DNA of 64,000 bases. It comes from Bog-473 sp963750075 (lineage in GTDB: Bacteria > Actinomycetota > Acidimicrobiia > Acidimicrobiales > RAAP-2). Under the pieces are notes generated by a model. That model did no database searches. It saw only the letters and a list, made by a program, of their open reading frames with translations, and was not told the DNA's origin. Each line of letters starts with the position of its first letter. Positions within the stretch are counted from its first letter, which is position 1. Made by a program: the position numbers and the translations under genes. The stretch is taken from contig CAVVPG010000002.1 in assembly GCA_963750075.1 (NCBI GenBank), positions 248,001-312,000 on the forward strand, written 5' to 3'. Shown one piece after another: positions 25,720 through 34,489 of the stretch.

Positions 25720-26778
25720 TCAGACTTCAATTGCTGTGCGAACGCTTTTGGCAACGCACTTCCCAAGCAAAGGCGGAACCGAATTGCCAACCTGTGCCTG
25801 CACCGACGTTCGGCGACCGACGAACTCGAATGAGTCGGGAAATGTGAACAACCGTTTCAGCTCAGGTATTCGAAGCCGTCGGTTCTCCCAATGGAAGGGA
25901 CCGACGTTTGGCCCAGGCTGAGCTTGGATAGTTGGTGCTGCCCGATCAGGTGAGAGTTTCAACAGGAAGGACCAGTATCGGCTCCGCCACTCAAAGAGCG
26001 GGTTCGGATGGCCCTTCTGTGCGGTGAAGTGCAGATAGTTCCCACCCGGGGGAATCTGGGGCAACAGATGTGCAAACTGCCCTCGAAGTACCTCCTCAGG
26101 CTCCGGCGAGGTGATCAGGCCGGAGAGCGCATCGCCTGCAGTCACGTGGGCCCGTGCCGGATCGCCGACCGACCGACGTTCCCAAGATCCGCCGTACTCA
26201 GGCTCCGGAAGCTCCGGCAGCCGGTTCCGCTTCGGCACGCCCACCACGAACAGCCGCGGACGCAGCTGGGGGACCCCATGATCGGCCGCATTAAGCACCC
26301 TCCATACGTAGCGGTATCCGGCTTCTTCTATCTCACGGAGAAGACGCTCGAAGGCCGGTCGGCTGGCTCGGTTCTGATAAGTCAAGGCGTACACGTTCTC
26401 GAGGACGAACGCCCTTGGACGAGCCTCGGCCAGGACCCTGGTATAGGCCTGCAGCAGACTGGCGTCGGGATCAAGCCCGTTTCGCTTCCACTCGAGCCAG
26501 AACCCTGACTTCGAAAACGGGGTGCACGGAGGCCCACCGATTAGCAGTTCGGGCCTCTCTCGGCCCTTCAGGCCCGCCGCTCGCAGGATGTCTCTTGTCG
26601 ACAACTCGAGGATCGAGCGCCGGATGACCCCACTCTCGAGATCGGGAAAGTTCTTCTCCATGGTGTCTGCGGCGTCATGGTTGATCTCGACGGCAGCGGC
26701 GGTTCGAAATCCTGCTTGCTCGACGCCCAGGTCTAGGCCGCCGGCCCCAGAAAAGAGCGATATTGCCACGCCAGACAT
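25720..26778 (-). CDS. DNA (cytosine-5) methyltransferase
   Basis: A 352-aa C5 methylase. Motif I is L-F-S-G-A-G-G-L-D-L-G, motif IV G-G-P-P-C-T-P-F-S-K-S-G (catalytic Cys), motif VI L-E-N-V, motif VIII-like R-P-R-L-F-V-V-G, and motif X Q-V-G-N-S-V-P-P-L-L. The target recognition region lies between about residues 190 and 290. It is followed on the same strand by the EcoRV-like nuclease and flanked by vsr, so it protects host DNA in a type II restriction-modification system. The recognition site cannot be read from sequence. Confidence 0.93.
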   Translation of the reverse strand: MSGVAISLFSGAGGLDLGVEQAGFRTAAAVEINHDAADTMEKNFPDLESGVIRRSILELSTRDILRAAGLKGRERPELLIGGPPCTPFSKSGFWLEWKRNGLDPDASLLQAYTRVLAEARPRAFVLENVYALTYQNRASRPAFERLLREIEEAGYRYVWRVLNAADHGVPQLRPRLFVVGVPKRNRLPELPEPEYGGSWERRSVGDPARAHVTAGDALSGLITSPEPEEVLRGQFAHLLPQIPPGGNYLHFTAQKGHPNPLFEWRSRYWSFLLKLSPDRAAPTIQAQPGPNVGPFHWENRRLRIPELKRLFTFPDSFEFVGRRTSVQAQVGNSVPPLLGKCVAKSVRTAIEV

Positions 26779-26852
26779 CTCACCGATCCTCCCATATCGC
26801 TGCGGTCGTCTGGTGGACGACGCGCTGATCTCGTCACCCTACGGCGAGGGTG

Positions 26853-27650
26853 TTACGCCGTGCCGTGCTGCTCCTTCAGGGCCCTTTGAAGTTGCTGCTC
26901 GACCGCTTTAGGGACTCTGAACGGGTACGCCCGCCAGTACTTGTAGAACTCGGCCTCCGTCTCGAATTCTCCGGTGCCTGCCTTGAGATCTGCCACCTTT
27001 GTGATGGCGCCGATGTACTCCCTGGTCGTGCTAGATCGATCGTGAGACGCGATCCGCCACGGCTCGTGCACAAAGAGCTCGAGTTCCCTAACTCGGCCCT
27101 TGTAATCAACGTCCAGCCTGTAGACTCCCACGATGTCGAGGTGGGACGAGTAGTCGTCGAACGCTCGGTACATGCCGGGCCACCTAATGGTCGGCCACTT
27201 GAAGTATGTATTGCCCGTGTAGAGGGTGCACCGTGACTGGGTCTTGAGCCCGCCCTTGTGGAGCCGCGCCATTTTGATGTCCACGGCATGGAATCCGCCC
27301 CCGAAATCCTCGCCCGATATCTCGAGGTCAGGGTAGCTGCGCTCTTGACCACGTCGGCCTTCAGCGCCGGGAAGGAAGTCCAGCCGGTCGATTAGGAAGT
27401 CGACCAGGGCGACCTCGATCACGTTCGCGAGGGCTGCGGATTCCTTCGGTAGGGGCACGAGATGACCAGCCTCGTCCAAGAGGAGCGTCAGCTCCTCACC
27501 GTCGTGGGCCACAAGCGGCCAGTCGTGATCCCCCTGCTCGACATAGACGCCAGCCGGCATGAACAGGAACTCCGAGCACTGCTGGCGAAGCCATTCCTGC
27601 AGGCCAAGTGCCTCCGCCATGAACTTGGACTTTACGTCACTCGGCTGCAT
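26853..27650 (-). CDS. EcoRV-like type II restriction endonuclease
   Basis: A 265-aa protein from ATG 27650; upstream in-frame sequence overlaps vsr and is not family-like. It aligns by eye with EcoRV along most of its length: S-Y-P-D-L-E-I followed by A-V-D-I-K (active site D, D-x-K), T-L-Y-T-G-N-T-Y-F, S-S-H-L-D-I-V-G-V-Y-R-L, F-V-H-E-P-W-R-I-A and the C-terminal F-E-T-E-A-E-F-Y-K-Y-W-R-A-Y. EcoRV itself pairs with an adenine methylase; here the partner is a C5 methylase. Divergent from vsr (start codons 63 bp apart). Confidence 0.8.
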   Translation of the reverse strand: MQPSDVKSKFMAEALGLQEWLRQQCSEFLFMPAGVYVEQGDHDWPLVAHDGEELTLLLDEAGHLVPLPKESAALANVIEVALVDFLIDRLDFLPGAEGRRGQERSYPDLEISGEDFGGGFHAVDIKMARLHKGGLKTQSRCTLYTGNTYFKWPTIRWPGMYRAFDDYSSHLDIVGVYRLDVDYKGRVRELELFVHEPWRIASHDRSSTTREYIGAITKVADLKAGTGEFETEAEFYKYWRAYPFRVPKAVEQQLQRALKEQHGTA

Positions 27651-27713
27651 GTATGAGGGACTCAGATGTGCAGATAGAAGGCTCTCGAGGCGGCAGTGCC
27701 ATAACCTCAGGGC

Positions 27714-28166
27714 ATGGCCGAACCCTGGCGTGCGCCGTTTGCATCGTCTGAGAGCGTGCGACAACGCATGAGTTCGTTGCCGAGGAAGGACACCCAGCCG
27801 GAAGTCGCGTTGCGACGATCGCTGCATGCTCGGGGCCTGCGTTATGTGGTTCACCGCCGACCTGACCCAACGCTGCGTCGCACCGCCGACGTTGTGTTCA
27901 CCAGAGCCAAGGTCGCCGTCTTCGTCGACGGATGCTTCTGGCACGGTTGTCCAGACCACGGGCGTCGGATGCACCGGACGAACGACTGGTACTGGCCCGA
28001 CAAGATCCAGCGAAACCAGGCACGCGACTGCGATACAAACGAGCGGCTAACGACTGCCGGCTGGCACGTCGTAAGGGTGTGGGAACACGACGATCCTGAT
28101 CAGACAGCTGAGCAAATAGCCCAGCTCGTAATTGGCAGAACAAGCGGTGTCGGAAGCCCCCGATGA
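27714..28166 (+). CDS. vsr: Very-short-patch (Vsr) mismatch endonuclease
   Basis: A 150-aa Vsr protein. Family motifs: M-S-S-L-P-R-K-D-T-Q-P-E-V-A-L-R-R, R-T-A-D-V-V-F, V-A-V-F-V-D-G-C-F-W-H-G-C-P-D-H-G, N-D-W-Y-W-P-D-K-I-Q-R-N and G-W-H-V-V-R-V-W-E-H. It nicks next to T:G mismatches that arise when 5-methylcytosine deaminates, so it is a natural companion of the C5 methylase. Its stop overlaps the start of the next gene (ATGA), so the two are translationally coupled. Confidence 0.93.
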   Translation: MAEPWRAPFASSESVRQRMSSLPRKDTQPEVALRRSLHARGLRYVVHRRPDPTLRRTADVVFTRAKVAVFVDGCFWHGCPDHGRRMHRTNDWYWPDKIQRNQARDCDTNERLTTAGWHVVRVWEHDDPDQTAEQIAQLVIGRTSGVGSPR

Positions 28167-28765
28167 GCGAACATCGAGACGCAAGATCGCTCGATCTCCA
28201 ACAGATCGTCTCCGATTTTGCTCAGGCGATGGAGCGAGTTGATGCCCAACAGCCTTCGTGGAAGGGTTACCAGCCCGGGATTGGGCCACATCCCGAGACC
28301 GAGACCGTGAAGTTGGTCGCAAGTACTTTGGCGACCGAGAAACCCAGTCTTTATGGGCACCACCCGCCGGGGTACCCATACCCATCCGCCCCGCGACAGA
28401 AGTGCGATTGGGTGTTGGGAGAACCTCTGAGATGGGCAATCGAGGTCAAGATGCTCCGCCTCAGAGGTGACAACGGAAAGCCCAACGACAACATGTTGAT
28501 GCACATCCTTTCGCCCTACCCCGAGCACCGAAGCGCTCTGACCGATATCGACAAACTCCGTACATCCGGGTTCAACTGCGACAAGGCAATCCTCATCTAT
28601 GGCTATGAGGATGCCCAGCTTCCGATCTCCACGGCAATCGATGCGTTCGAGACGTTGGCTCGTTCACGATGTGTCCTCTCCAAGCCGTACCGAGCAGCCG
28701 TGTCCAACCTCGTCCATCCGGTGCATGCCTCTGGAGAAGTCGTGGCCTGGCAGGTCACGAAGTAG
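28163..28765 (+). CDS. Restriction-associated protein with PD-(D/E)XK-like motif
   Basis: A 200-aa protein overlapping vsr by four bases. The centre has K-C-D-W-V-L-G-E-P-L-R-W-A-I-E-V-K-M-L-R-L-R-G-D-N-G, a D...E-x-K arrangement as in PD-(D/E)XK nucleases, followed by a conserved-looking H-I-L-S-P-Y-P-E-H-R-S-A-L-T-D-I-D-K-L and A-I-L-I-Y-G-Y-E. It could be a second nuclease or a specificity/helper subunit of the restriction system. The family is not one I can name. It is the last gene before the tRNA-Phe repeat. Confidence 0.6.
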   Translation: MSEHRDARSLDLQQIVSDFAQAMERVDAQQPSWKGYQPGIGPHPETETVKLVASTLATEKPSLYGHHPPGYPYPSAPRQKCDWVLGEPLRWAIEVKMLRLRGDNGKPNDNMLMHILSPYPEHRSALTDIDKLRTSGFNCDKAILIYGYEDAQLPISTAIDAFETLARSRCVLSKPYRAAVSNLVHPVHASGEVVAWQVTK

Positions 28766-28849
28766 TGGTGTCGACAGGTCGGTCTGAACGGGACCTTCAA
28801 AGCAAGCATTCTTTGGGCAGGTATGTGGCGTCGGTCATTCCAATTCCTG

Positions 28850-28971
28850 GAGGGCACGTGGAGGGCACGAAACTTCGCCCGCAAACCCGACCGCCAGTCG
28901 ACAAGCACTCTGAACTGGGGGTTTGTGAGTGGTCGGGACCGGCGTCGATCCGGTGACCCCACGCTTTTCAG
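28850..28971. repeat. Attachment-site remnant: arm-like repeats plus 43-bp copy of tRNA-Phe 3' part
   Basis: Positions 28929-28971 repeat the 3' part of tRNA-Phe (35262-35304) with a single mismatch at 28959. The preceding approximately 75 bp, beginning with two GGGCACG words (from 28850), are also clearly similar to the sequence before the tRNA (35183-35261). This is what an att junction left by integration into the tRNA 3' end looks like, including arm-type direct repeats. Confidence 0.8.
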
Positions 28972-29021
28972 CTCCAAACACCCGCGACAGGCTTGGCCCC
29001 TGCGGCCTAGCCTCGACCCTG

Positions 29022-29996
29022 TCAACTCAAGTGGCGCCCAAGGAACTTCAGCGATGGTGGCTCCTGCGCACTGAAGAAATCCCCCGTGTGGCAGCCCTGC
29101 GAGAACTCCACAGTCGCCGACGACGGTAGAACCCGAGCGAGGGCGACGATGCCAGGATGGAAGGGATCGTCGAAACCCGAGGTGACCCGCGCGGGCGTGT
29201 TCACCAGCGCACCAGCGTGTGTGACGGCATCGTTGGCGGCGAAAGCCGTCGCCGATGCGTAAGCGCCGCTGTTCACGGCGAGTGCCTGCGCGTAGCTCGT
29301 CCAGATCGCCGGGCTGATCGCGGCAACCGCACCGATCAATGCCGGGTACTTCTCGGCCAACAGGAGTGCTCCGTATCCGCCCATGGAGATCCCCATGGTG
29401 CCGATGGTCCGCCGACCTTGTCCCAGGCCAAGGCCTTGGCACATAGGAACGAGCTCGTCGATCACCATGGCCATGGGATCGTCGCCGGGGTGAGCGTTCC
29501 AGTAGCCAGGACCTCCGTCGACCGTTACCATCGCCATTGGTGGCAGCGGCTCGCCACCGACCTCGAGGGCGACGGCCTGAGCCGGAGCCATCCCGCTGAG
29601 TGCGTTCGCATGGTTGGCACCCTCGCCATGGAGCATGACGATCAGCGGAAGGTCGCTCCCAGGCCCGTGGCCCGGTGGCCATGCGATCGTGTAGCCCACC
29701 GGGCGCCGACGAGCGTTCGAGTAGAACCTCCCAGACTTTGAGGTGCCTGTGCCCGAAAACCGAAGCGAAGGTACCGCTACCGAGCATGCTCCATCGATCT
29801 GATCCAGCTCCTGTTGACCCGGAAGGACACCGTGGGAAACGAGCTCGACTCCCAGCGCTCCGGCCGCAACCAAGGCGGCGACCCCGCCGACGCCCAGGGA
29901 GAGGATGCGCCGCCGCGACCACTTTCGCGCAGGTGGACTATCGCTATCCAGAAGCTTGACATCCCCCCGTCCCTCAGACCTATTGGCAGTGCTCAC
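29022..29996 (-). CDS. Tat-exported alpha/beta-hydrolase (esterase family)
   Basis: About 324 aa from GTG 29996 (start not certain). The signal W-S-R-R-R-I-L-S-L-G-V-G-G-V-A-A-L-V is a twin-arginine leader. The mature part has L-P-L-I-V-M-L-H-G-E-G (oxyanion region), nucleophile elbow G-I-S-M-G-G-Y-G-A-L-L-L-A, D-D-P-F-H-P-G and F-S-Q-G-C-H-T-G-D-F (catalytic His), as in the esterase-D/antigen-85-like group. It is the last gene of the PadR operon reading leftwards and ends just inside the att repeat. Confidence 0.8.
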   Translation of the reverse strand: MSTANRSEGRGDVKLLDSDSPPARKWSRRRILSLGVGGVAALVAAGALGVELVSHGVLPGQQELDQIDGACSVAVPSLRFSGTGTSKSGRFYSNARRRPVGYTIAWPPGHGPGSDLPLIVMLHGEGANHANALSGMAPAQAVALEVGGEPLPPMAMVTVDGGPGYWNAHPGDDPMAMVIDELVPMCQGLGLGQGRRTIGTMGISMGGYGALLLAEKYPALIGAVAAISPAIWTSYAQALAVNSGAYASATAFAANDAVTHAGALVNTPARVTSGFDDPFHPGIVALARVLPSSATVEFSQGCHTGDFFSAQEPPSLKFLGRHLS

Positions 29997-30042
29997 CGGG
30001 ACGACATGACTTCCACGTGGTCTCCCTTCCCCCAAAGGTGGC

Positions 30043-31056
30043 TTAGCGGGGAGCGAGAATCCGCACCGCGTTCCCGGTGCGCTCGGCCGCTCGGCCGGCC
30101 AGGGCCAGTGAGGCGGCCAAGGCAACCAGCTCAATGATGTCGATCGAACCGATGTGGAAGAGGTCCCGCGGGCCTGGACCGCCGTCGACTATCCACAAGG
30201 CGGCACCGGTCAGGAACATGGCCATCGCGCCGGCGGCAACGAATCCCATGATTCTCTCGAAGCGGAGAACTCGGTAAGACAAGTGGATCCGTCGCACGAC
30301 CTTGGCCGCGCCGACGACCACCGCACCCAACGCGAGCGGGCTGGCGAGCATCCACGCCACCTCGGCCGCGGGGAAGTCGCCCAGGGCGGCAGGATGGAGC
30401 CAGTACGAGGTCATGAACAGGGTCGACGCCCATGCATACGCCGCCACGCCGCCGGGCACGATGCCCTGCTGAGCCCACGGGTGTCCGCCCGTCCCGGGCC
30501 ATCCGTTAGCGAAGTGGTGGGTGCCCACGATCAGCACAGCTAGGCCCGCACCGGCGAGACACAGGGGGCGAAATATCCCACAGGAGCGATGCCGTACGAG
30601 GGTACATGCCGCAGACCATGCGACGGGCACCATGCACGCGAGACACGCTGCTCCGGTCGCAATGACTGCTGCTGTCATGACGACCATGGCCAAGGTGGTC
30701 GCGACCGTGTCGGGGGCGGACCATTGCCAACCGATGGTCAGCTGCGCCCAGATGGCGAAGCCCACCGTGAGGAACATCGAGACTGCGCAGGCGAAGGCAG
30801 CCAGCGACCGACGCCCCTGATCGTCCGGGTCGAGCGATCCACCTCCGAGCCCGGCGGCCGCCAGGCGCGCCACGAGGCCGCTTCGCGCCACGTCGAGACC
30901 ACGATCCATCGAGTGTGGTCGCTCCTCGAAGTCGTCCACCAAGAACTCGAGGAACTCCTCCCCGTACCGGTCCCGCCATTCCCGGGGGTACCAGCGCAAG
31001 AGTCGTGCCGCTCGTCTTCGGGCATCCGGCCCACGCGCCCTCATGCGGCACCCCAC
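30043..31056 (-). CDS. Membrane protein associated with PadR regulators
   Basis: A 337-aa protein. The N-terminus A-R-L-L-R-W-Y-P-R-E-W-R-D-R-Y-G-E-E-F-L-E-F-L is a motif typical of membrane proteins encoded directly after PadR genes. About seven transmembrane helices follow. Its start overlaps the end of the PadR gene by 16 bp. Such pairs usually form an autoregulated unit in which the cytosolic tail may interact with another factor. Transport or signalling function unknown. Confidence 0.75.
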   Translation of the reverse strand: MGCRMRARGPDARRRAARLLRWYPREWRDRYGEEFLEFLVDDFEERPHSMDRGLDVARSGLVARLAAAGLGGGSLDPDDQGRRSLAAFACAVSMFLTVGFAIWAQLTIGWQWSAPDTVATTLAMVVMTAAVIATGAACLACMVPVAWSAACTLVRHRSCGIFRPLCLAGAGLAVLIVGTHHFANGWPGTGGHPWAQQGIVPGGVAAYAWASTLFMTSYWLHPAALGDFPAAEVAWMLASPLALGAVVVGAAKVVRRIHLSYRVLRFERIMGFVAAGAMAMFLTGAALWIVDGGPGPRDLFHIGSIDIIELVALAASLALAGRAAERTGNAVRILAPR

Positions 31057-31415
31057 GTGCCAGCGAGGCGCCGGAGTCCGACATCGGCAATTTTGCGCTG
31101 GGCCGCCAGGTGGGTGCGAAGAGCTTCCGCTCCCACAACGGTCAGCTGGTACGGACGCCGCCTGTCGTCACTCTCGACAGATTCGATGAGGCCTTGACCT
31201 TCGAGCCGGCTGAGGGCCTCGTAGAGAGTCCCTGGAGCCAGCCGAACGTCGGCGAAGCGCTCGATGTCTTTGGTCAACGCATAGCCGTGCTTCGGGCCCT
31301 CGGCCAGGCTGGAGAGGATCAGCGTCGCCGGCCCCGCATAGCGCCCGAATGCGCCAAAGCCCGGAGGGTCTTGCGATTTCTGCTCAGCGCTCTTCGAACG
31401 GGCCATACACCTCAT
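31041..31415 (-). CDS. PadR-family transcriptional regulator
   Basis: A 124-aa winged-helix protein: A-T-L-I-L-S-S-L-A-E-G-P-K-H-G-Y-A-L-T-K-D-I-E, L-A-P-G-T-L-Y-E-A-L-S-R-L-E-G-Q-G-L-I, R-R-R-P-Y-Q-L-T-V-V-G. The wing and recognition helix are intact. ATG 31406 is an alternative start. An inverted repeat directly in front of the gene (31418-31436) recurs at 32665-32683 before the next operon gene, suggesting that it controls both. Confidence 0.9.
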   Translation of the reverse strand: MRCMARSKSAEQKSQDPPGFGAFGRYAGPATLILSSLAEGPKHGYALTKDIERFADVRLAPGTLYEALSRLEGQGLIESVESDDRRRPYQLTVVGAEALRTHLAAQRKIADVGLRRLAGTWGAA

Positions 31416-31416
31416 T

Positions 31417-32430
31417 CTATATCGGTGACCGATCTATCGGCAACCGGTTGACGGGACGCTGCGCCTGGGGGACCAAGAACGGGATCCGAGACCCGAGGAA
31501 GGTCCTCGGGAAGGGCTCACTCAAACGCCAGAGACGCGCGTCGACCATGAAATGGGCACAGACCAATCCGAGGTACAAGCCGAACACGCCCCGGAGCAGA
31601 GCGGCGTCGGACAGATGGAGGTGTGAGGCCACACTGAGCGCCACGCCACCTGCCAAGGCAATCCCGCACAACGATCCGATTTCGCGGCGTCCCAAACGAG
31701 CGGACCCATTGCCCCGCGCCACCAGCGCCATGAGAATCAGATACTGCAGTCCATGTCCGATCGTCATGCCTCCAACCGCCGCATAGGGCGATCGGAAGAT
31801 GAAGATCGGAAGCGGAAACAGCAGAGCGGTCACGTAGATGGCGCAGTAGCTCGGTGGGCGTTGACGCGGGGGACGCCGAAGCAGGAGGAACAAGCCTGCC
31901 ACGAGAACGATGACGTACGCCCCAAGCGCTAGGGCAATTCCGAAGTCCAAGGTTTGGTAGATACGCAGCTGTAGGAGAGCCGGGTCAGCGACCAGACCGG
32001 CGATGCCGCAGGCACCGGCCAGGATGACGATCCGTCGCTCGAACCTATGAGGGCCACCCACGCCAGCCGACGTGGCCGACAGCACGATTAGCCCGAGGTT
32101 CTGCTTCTGGAAGTGATGGAACTGCCACGCGAAGAATGGCAGGAGGAGCCAACTTAGCGACGCAGATGGCATGAGGAGCCCGGCCACCCCACAGCAGATC
32201 ATGAGGCAGGGCGGCAGCACGATCAGGCGCCGACGGTCGTCGACAGCTGCATGTCTCCGAACGTCTCCGGACGTGCAGAACCACCCCGTCGACGCGACGT
32301 GCACCGACGATCCGACAAACAAGAGCCACGCCAGTAGGCGATCCGGACTCCCCGTAGAGGTTGGAGCCAGGACTGCTGCGCCGACCAGCGCACTCGCTGT
32401 GACTAGAACAATGGTCCATCGCCAAGTCAT
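31417..32430 (-). CDS. Polytopic membrane protein
   Basis: A 337-aa protein from ATG 32430 with about nine hydrophobic helices. Motifs of note are F-A-W-Q-F-H-H-F-Q-K-Q-N-L-G-L and, near the end, L-V-C-A-H-F-M-V-D-A-R-L-W-R-L, histidine/aspartate motifs that could bind a metal in a membrane enzyme. The end of the gene runs through the PadR operator. The real N-terminus is unclear. A short frame at 32468-32653 with its own ribosome binding site (AGGAG) and a transmembrane helix may be the true beginning, broken by a frameshift near 32470. No family name can be given. Confidence 0.6.
   Translation of the reverse strand: MTWRWTIVLVTASALVGAAVLAPTSTGSPDRLLAWLLFVGSSVHVASTGWFCTSGDVRRHAAVDDRRRLIVLPPCLMICCGVAGLLMPSASLSWLLLPFFAWQFHHFQKQNLGLIVLSATSAGVGGPHRFERRIVILAGACGIAGLVADPALLQLRIYQTLDFGIALALGAYVIVLVAGLFLLLRRPPRQRPPSYCAIYVTALLFPLPIFIFRSPYAAVGGMTIGHGLQYLILMALVARGNGSARLGRREIGSLCGIALAGGVALSVASHLHLSDAALLRGVFGLYLGLVCAHFMVDARLWRLSEPFPRTFLGSRIPFLVPQAQRPVNRLPIDRSPI
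31418..31436. promoter_or_regulatory. Putative PadR operator, site 1
   Basis: Inverted repeat ATCGGT-G-ACCGAT inside a 19-bp motif directly upstream of the padR start. It shares 15 of 19 positions with the motif at 32665-32683. A further CGGCAACCGG half-palindrome follows immediately (31438-31447). Confidence 0.65.
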
Positions 32431-32664
32431 AGCCGCGTTGGCGTTGACCGCTGACTGGGCCGAGCCTTCAGCCCCCTCCGCAGCCACCAGCAGCTCCTGC
32501 GGCAGGTGCAATGTGCAACACGACGAAGAGCAATCCGGCACCTCCGCCAGCCACCGCACAGGTCCATAAGAAGGGCCGCAGCATCCGTCGAGCGACTGGT
32601 GGGGGAGGCGGATGTCCCTGGGCCTCAAGAAGGCTGGTCTCGAATACCTGCATGGCTCCTGTTA

Positions 32665-32683
32665 TATACCGGGAACCGATATA
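32665..32683. promoter_or_regulatory. Putative PadR operator, site 2
   Basis: Near-palindrome TATACCGG-GAA-CCGATATA in front of the upstream end of the membrane-protein transcription unit, followed by a second partial copy CCGTCAACCGAT (32684-32695). Same core as the site before padR, which supports a shared regulator. Confidence 0.6.
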
Positions 32684-32881
32684 CCGTCAACCGATCTATA
32701 GCGCCGATCTCTGGGGCGGAGCCGTGGATAAGTCAGACCAGCGACTTAGCTGAGTGGAGTGGGCGTGAGGGCTGATGCGGGATCATGCTTTGCATTGGGT
32801 CCCTCGACCTACCTGACGATCCCGACTTCAAGGCCACGCTTGGCACGGGAAGGTCGTTTGCGAGCATCCCTCGTAATCGAG

Positions 32882-34489
32882 CTAGGTAGTGTCCATGTTC
32901 AAAAGCGTCCGCCACGCCAAGGGGTACCAACGATCTCTCAAGACGCTGGAGAGAGCCATCAAATCCCAAGGTCGGCCGATTCGGAGAAGGTATGGCTCGG
33001 TGCTTCGTCGATGTGCACCCGAAGACTGCCATCCGGGGTGGTCGCTGTAGTGGCCGTCGTACTCGACCCTTGGTTCGATGAAGACATCACCCAGGTTGTC
33101 CTGGTAGAACCCAACTCCCTCGTTCGCCTCGACTATTGACGGGCAAATCCGAAGAGCCAACACGTCGTTGATTACAGAGTCATAGATGGTCTCAAGCTCG
33201 AGCGCCGCGGAGAGGTCAAGTAAGACTGAAGCCAGAAACGAGTCGGGGTTACCTTGGACCTGCACGGGCAGCCCGGGTACCAGGAGCTGCACTACCTCAT
33301 CATTCGGCAAGGACCATGGTGGGGCCAGTCCAGCCTGCCCCTTCTCGTAGTGGTCGAGCACCCACACACAGACCGCTTGAATCCACCTTCCTAGCAAGGT
33401 CGAATCAACTTCGTACAGCACCAGGGCGACTGGAGGAATTGAAACCGCCCAGTGGTCTGAGATCGGATGAGACGCACCTGGGTGCCGCCTCACGAATTCT
33501 GCGCAGAACACGCCGATCTCTTCTCGCAGATTGCTGTCATCGGTGCCTAGTGCGAGCAGACTTAACAGCTCTAGGCTTCGCATCGAACGGACGGGGTAGA
33601 CGACAGGGTCACCAAAACTGACGGTTGCCATGACGTACTCTTCCGGATCAACCGGCATGTCTTTTAGGCTGTGAAACAGATCTAGGGAGTAGTGGAGTAG
33701 CAAACTCCGCCCCGCGTCGGCCACTGCCAAAGCCTCAGGCGGTGGGGGATCTTGGTCTGCACAGCGCGCCCATACGGCTCTAATCAGATGCGCGCCGGTT
33801 AAGGCCGCAAGATCGATCCTCCTGTTCATGTGCAGTCGATGAGCTAACACCAACGCACTCAGAGCGGCCCGCCAAAGGCCGCGCATGTCCCCTGATGGTA
33901 CTGACCAACCTCGTGAGAGGCGCTCGAGGGCATGCTCGTCGAACGTTCCCTCAAAGATCGCTGCGACCGCGCCGAGGAGAGGCGCATCGGGCTCGCCGGC
34001 CAATCCCGACTCGGGGGCATCGGTCATCATGGCTAGCAAGTCATTGAGTTGCCAGACATCGAATACAAACGACTCGCTGTCGTACTGAACCTTGTAATCC
34101 TGGCTCTCAGTCGGCGCGACTCCCACCAGTCGACCCGTTGCAGCCAGAATTGCCCTTCGAGGTAGTTTCTGATCGTACGATGGGTGGGAGAGGTTCGAAG
34201 TTCGAACTGTGTCGATCTGAAGGCGAGCTTCACGCCACTCCCTCGTGTTTACGTCACCCGCCTTTGTTTGGATGGCGTATTGGCAGGTCAGGCTACCTTC
34301 GAAGCGTTTGGCAATGAAGTCCTTGCCATGTTCACTTGGCCCATGGGTCAGGTGAACGTCGTAGAAGTTATTGGCCAAGAGAATGGCCGTGAACGCATCG
34401 AAGAACTCAATCTCCGAGAGGGTGCTTAGGAAGTTTGCGATGACGTCGTTGAGCAAGGAACTTCGTCCGCTTTTCTTGGATGATTCCAT
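32882..34489 (-). CDS. Mrr-like restriction-endonuclease-fold protein (defence candidate)
   Basis: A 535-aa protein. The N-terminal domain (about residues 25-115) reads F-F-D-A-F-T-A-I-L-L-A-N-N-F, H-G-P-S-E-H-G-K-D-F-I-A-K, C-Q-Y-A-I-Q-T-K-A-G-D. The D...Q-x-K arrangement is that of Mrr/type IV-like nucleases. The remaining 400 residues are helical, cysteine-poor and unrecognised, perhaps a sensor or scaffold. The start ATG 34489 with GGAG upstream lies inside the preceding gene, so the two genes overlap by 83 bp and are surely co-expressed. The position inside the tRNA-Phe island supports a defence role, but that is inference. Confidence 0.65.
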   Translation of the reverse strand: MESSKKSGRSSLLNDVIANFLSTLSEIEFFDAFTAILLANNFYDVHLTHGPSEHGKDFIAKRFEGSLTCQYAIQTKAGDVNTREWREARLQIDTVRTSNLSHPSYDQKLPRRAILAATGRLVGVAPTESQDYKVQYDSESFVFDVWQLNDLLAMMTDAPESGLAGEPDAPLLGAVAAIFEGTFDEHALERLSRGWSVPSGDMRGLWRAALSALVLAHRLHMNRRIDLAALTGAHLIRAVWARCADQDPPPPEALAVADAGRSLLLHYSLDLFHSLKDMPVDPEEYVMATVSFGDPVVYPVRSMRSLELLSLLALGTDDSNLREEIGVFCAEFVRRHPGASHPISDHWAVSIPPVALVLYEVDSTLLGRWIQAVCVWVLDHYEKGQAGLAPPWSLPNDEVVQLLVPGLPVQVQGNPDSFLASVLLDLSAALELETIYDSVINDVLALRICPSIVEANEGVGFYQDNLGDVFIEPRVEYDGHYSDHPGWQSSGAHRRSTEPYLLRIGRPWDLMALSSVLRDRWYPLAWRTLLNMDTT

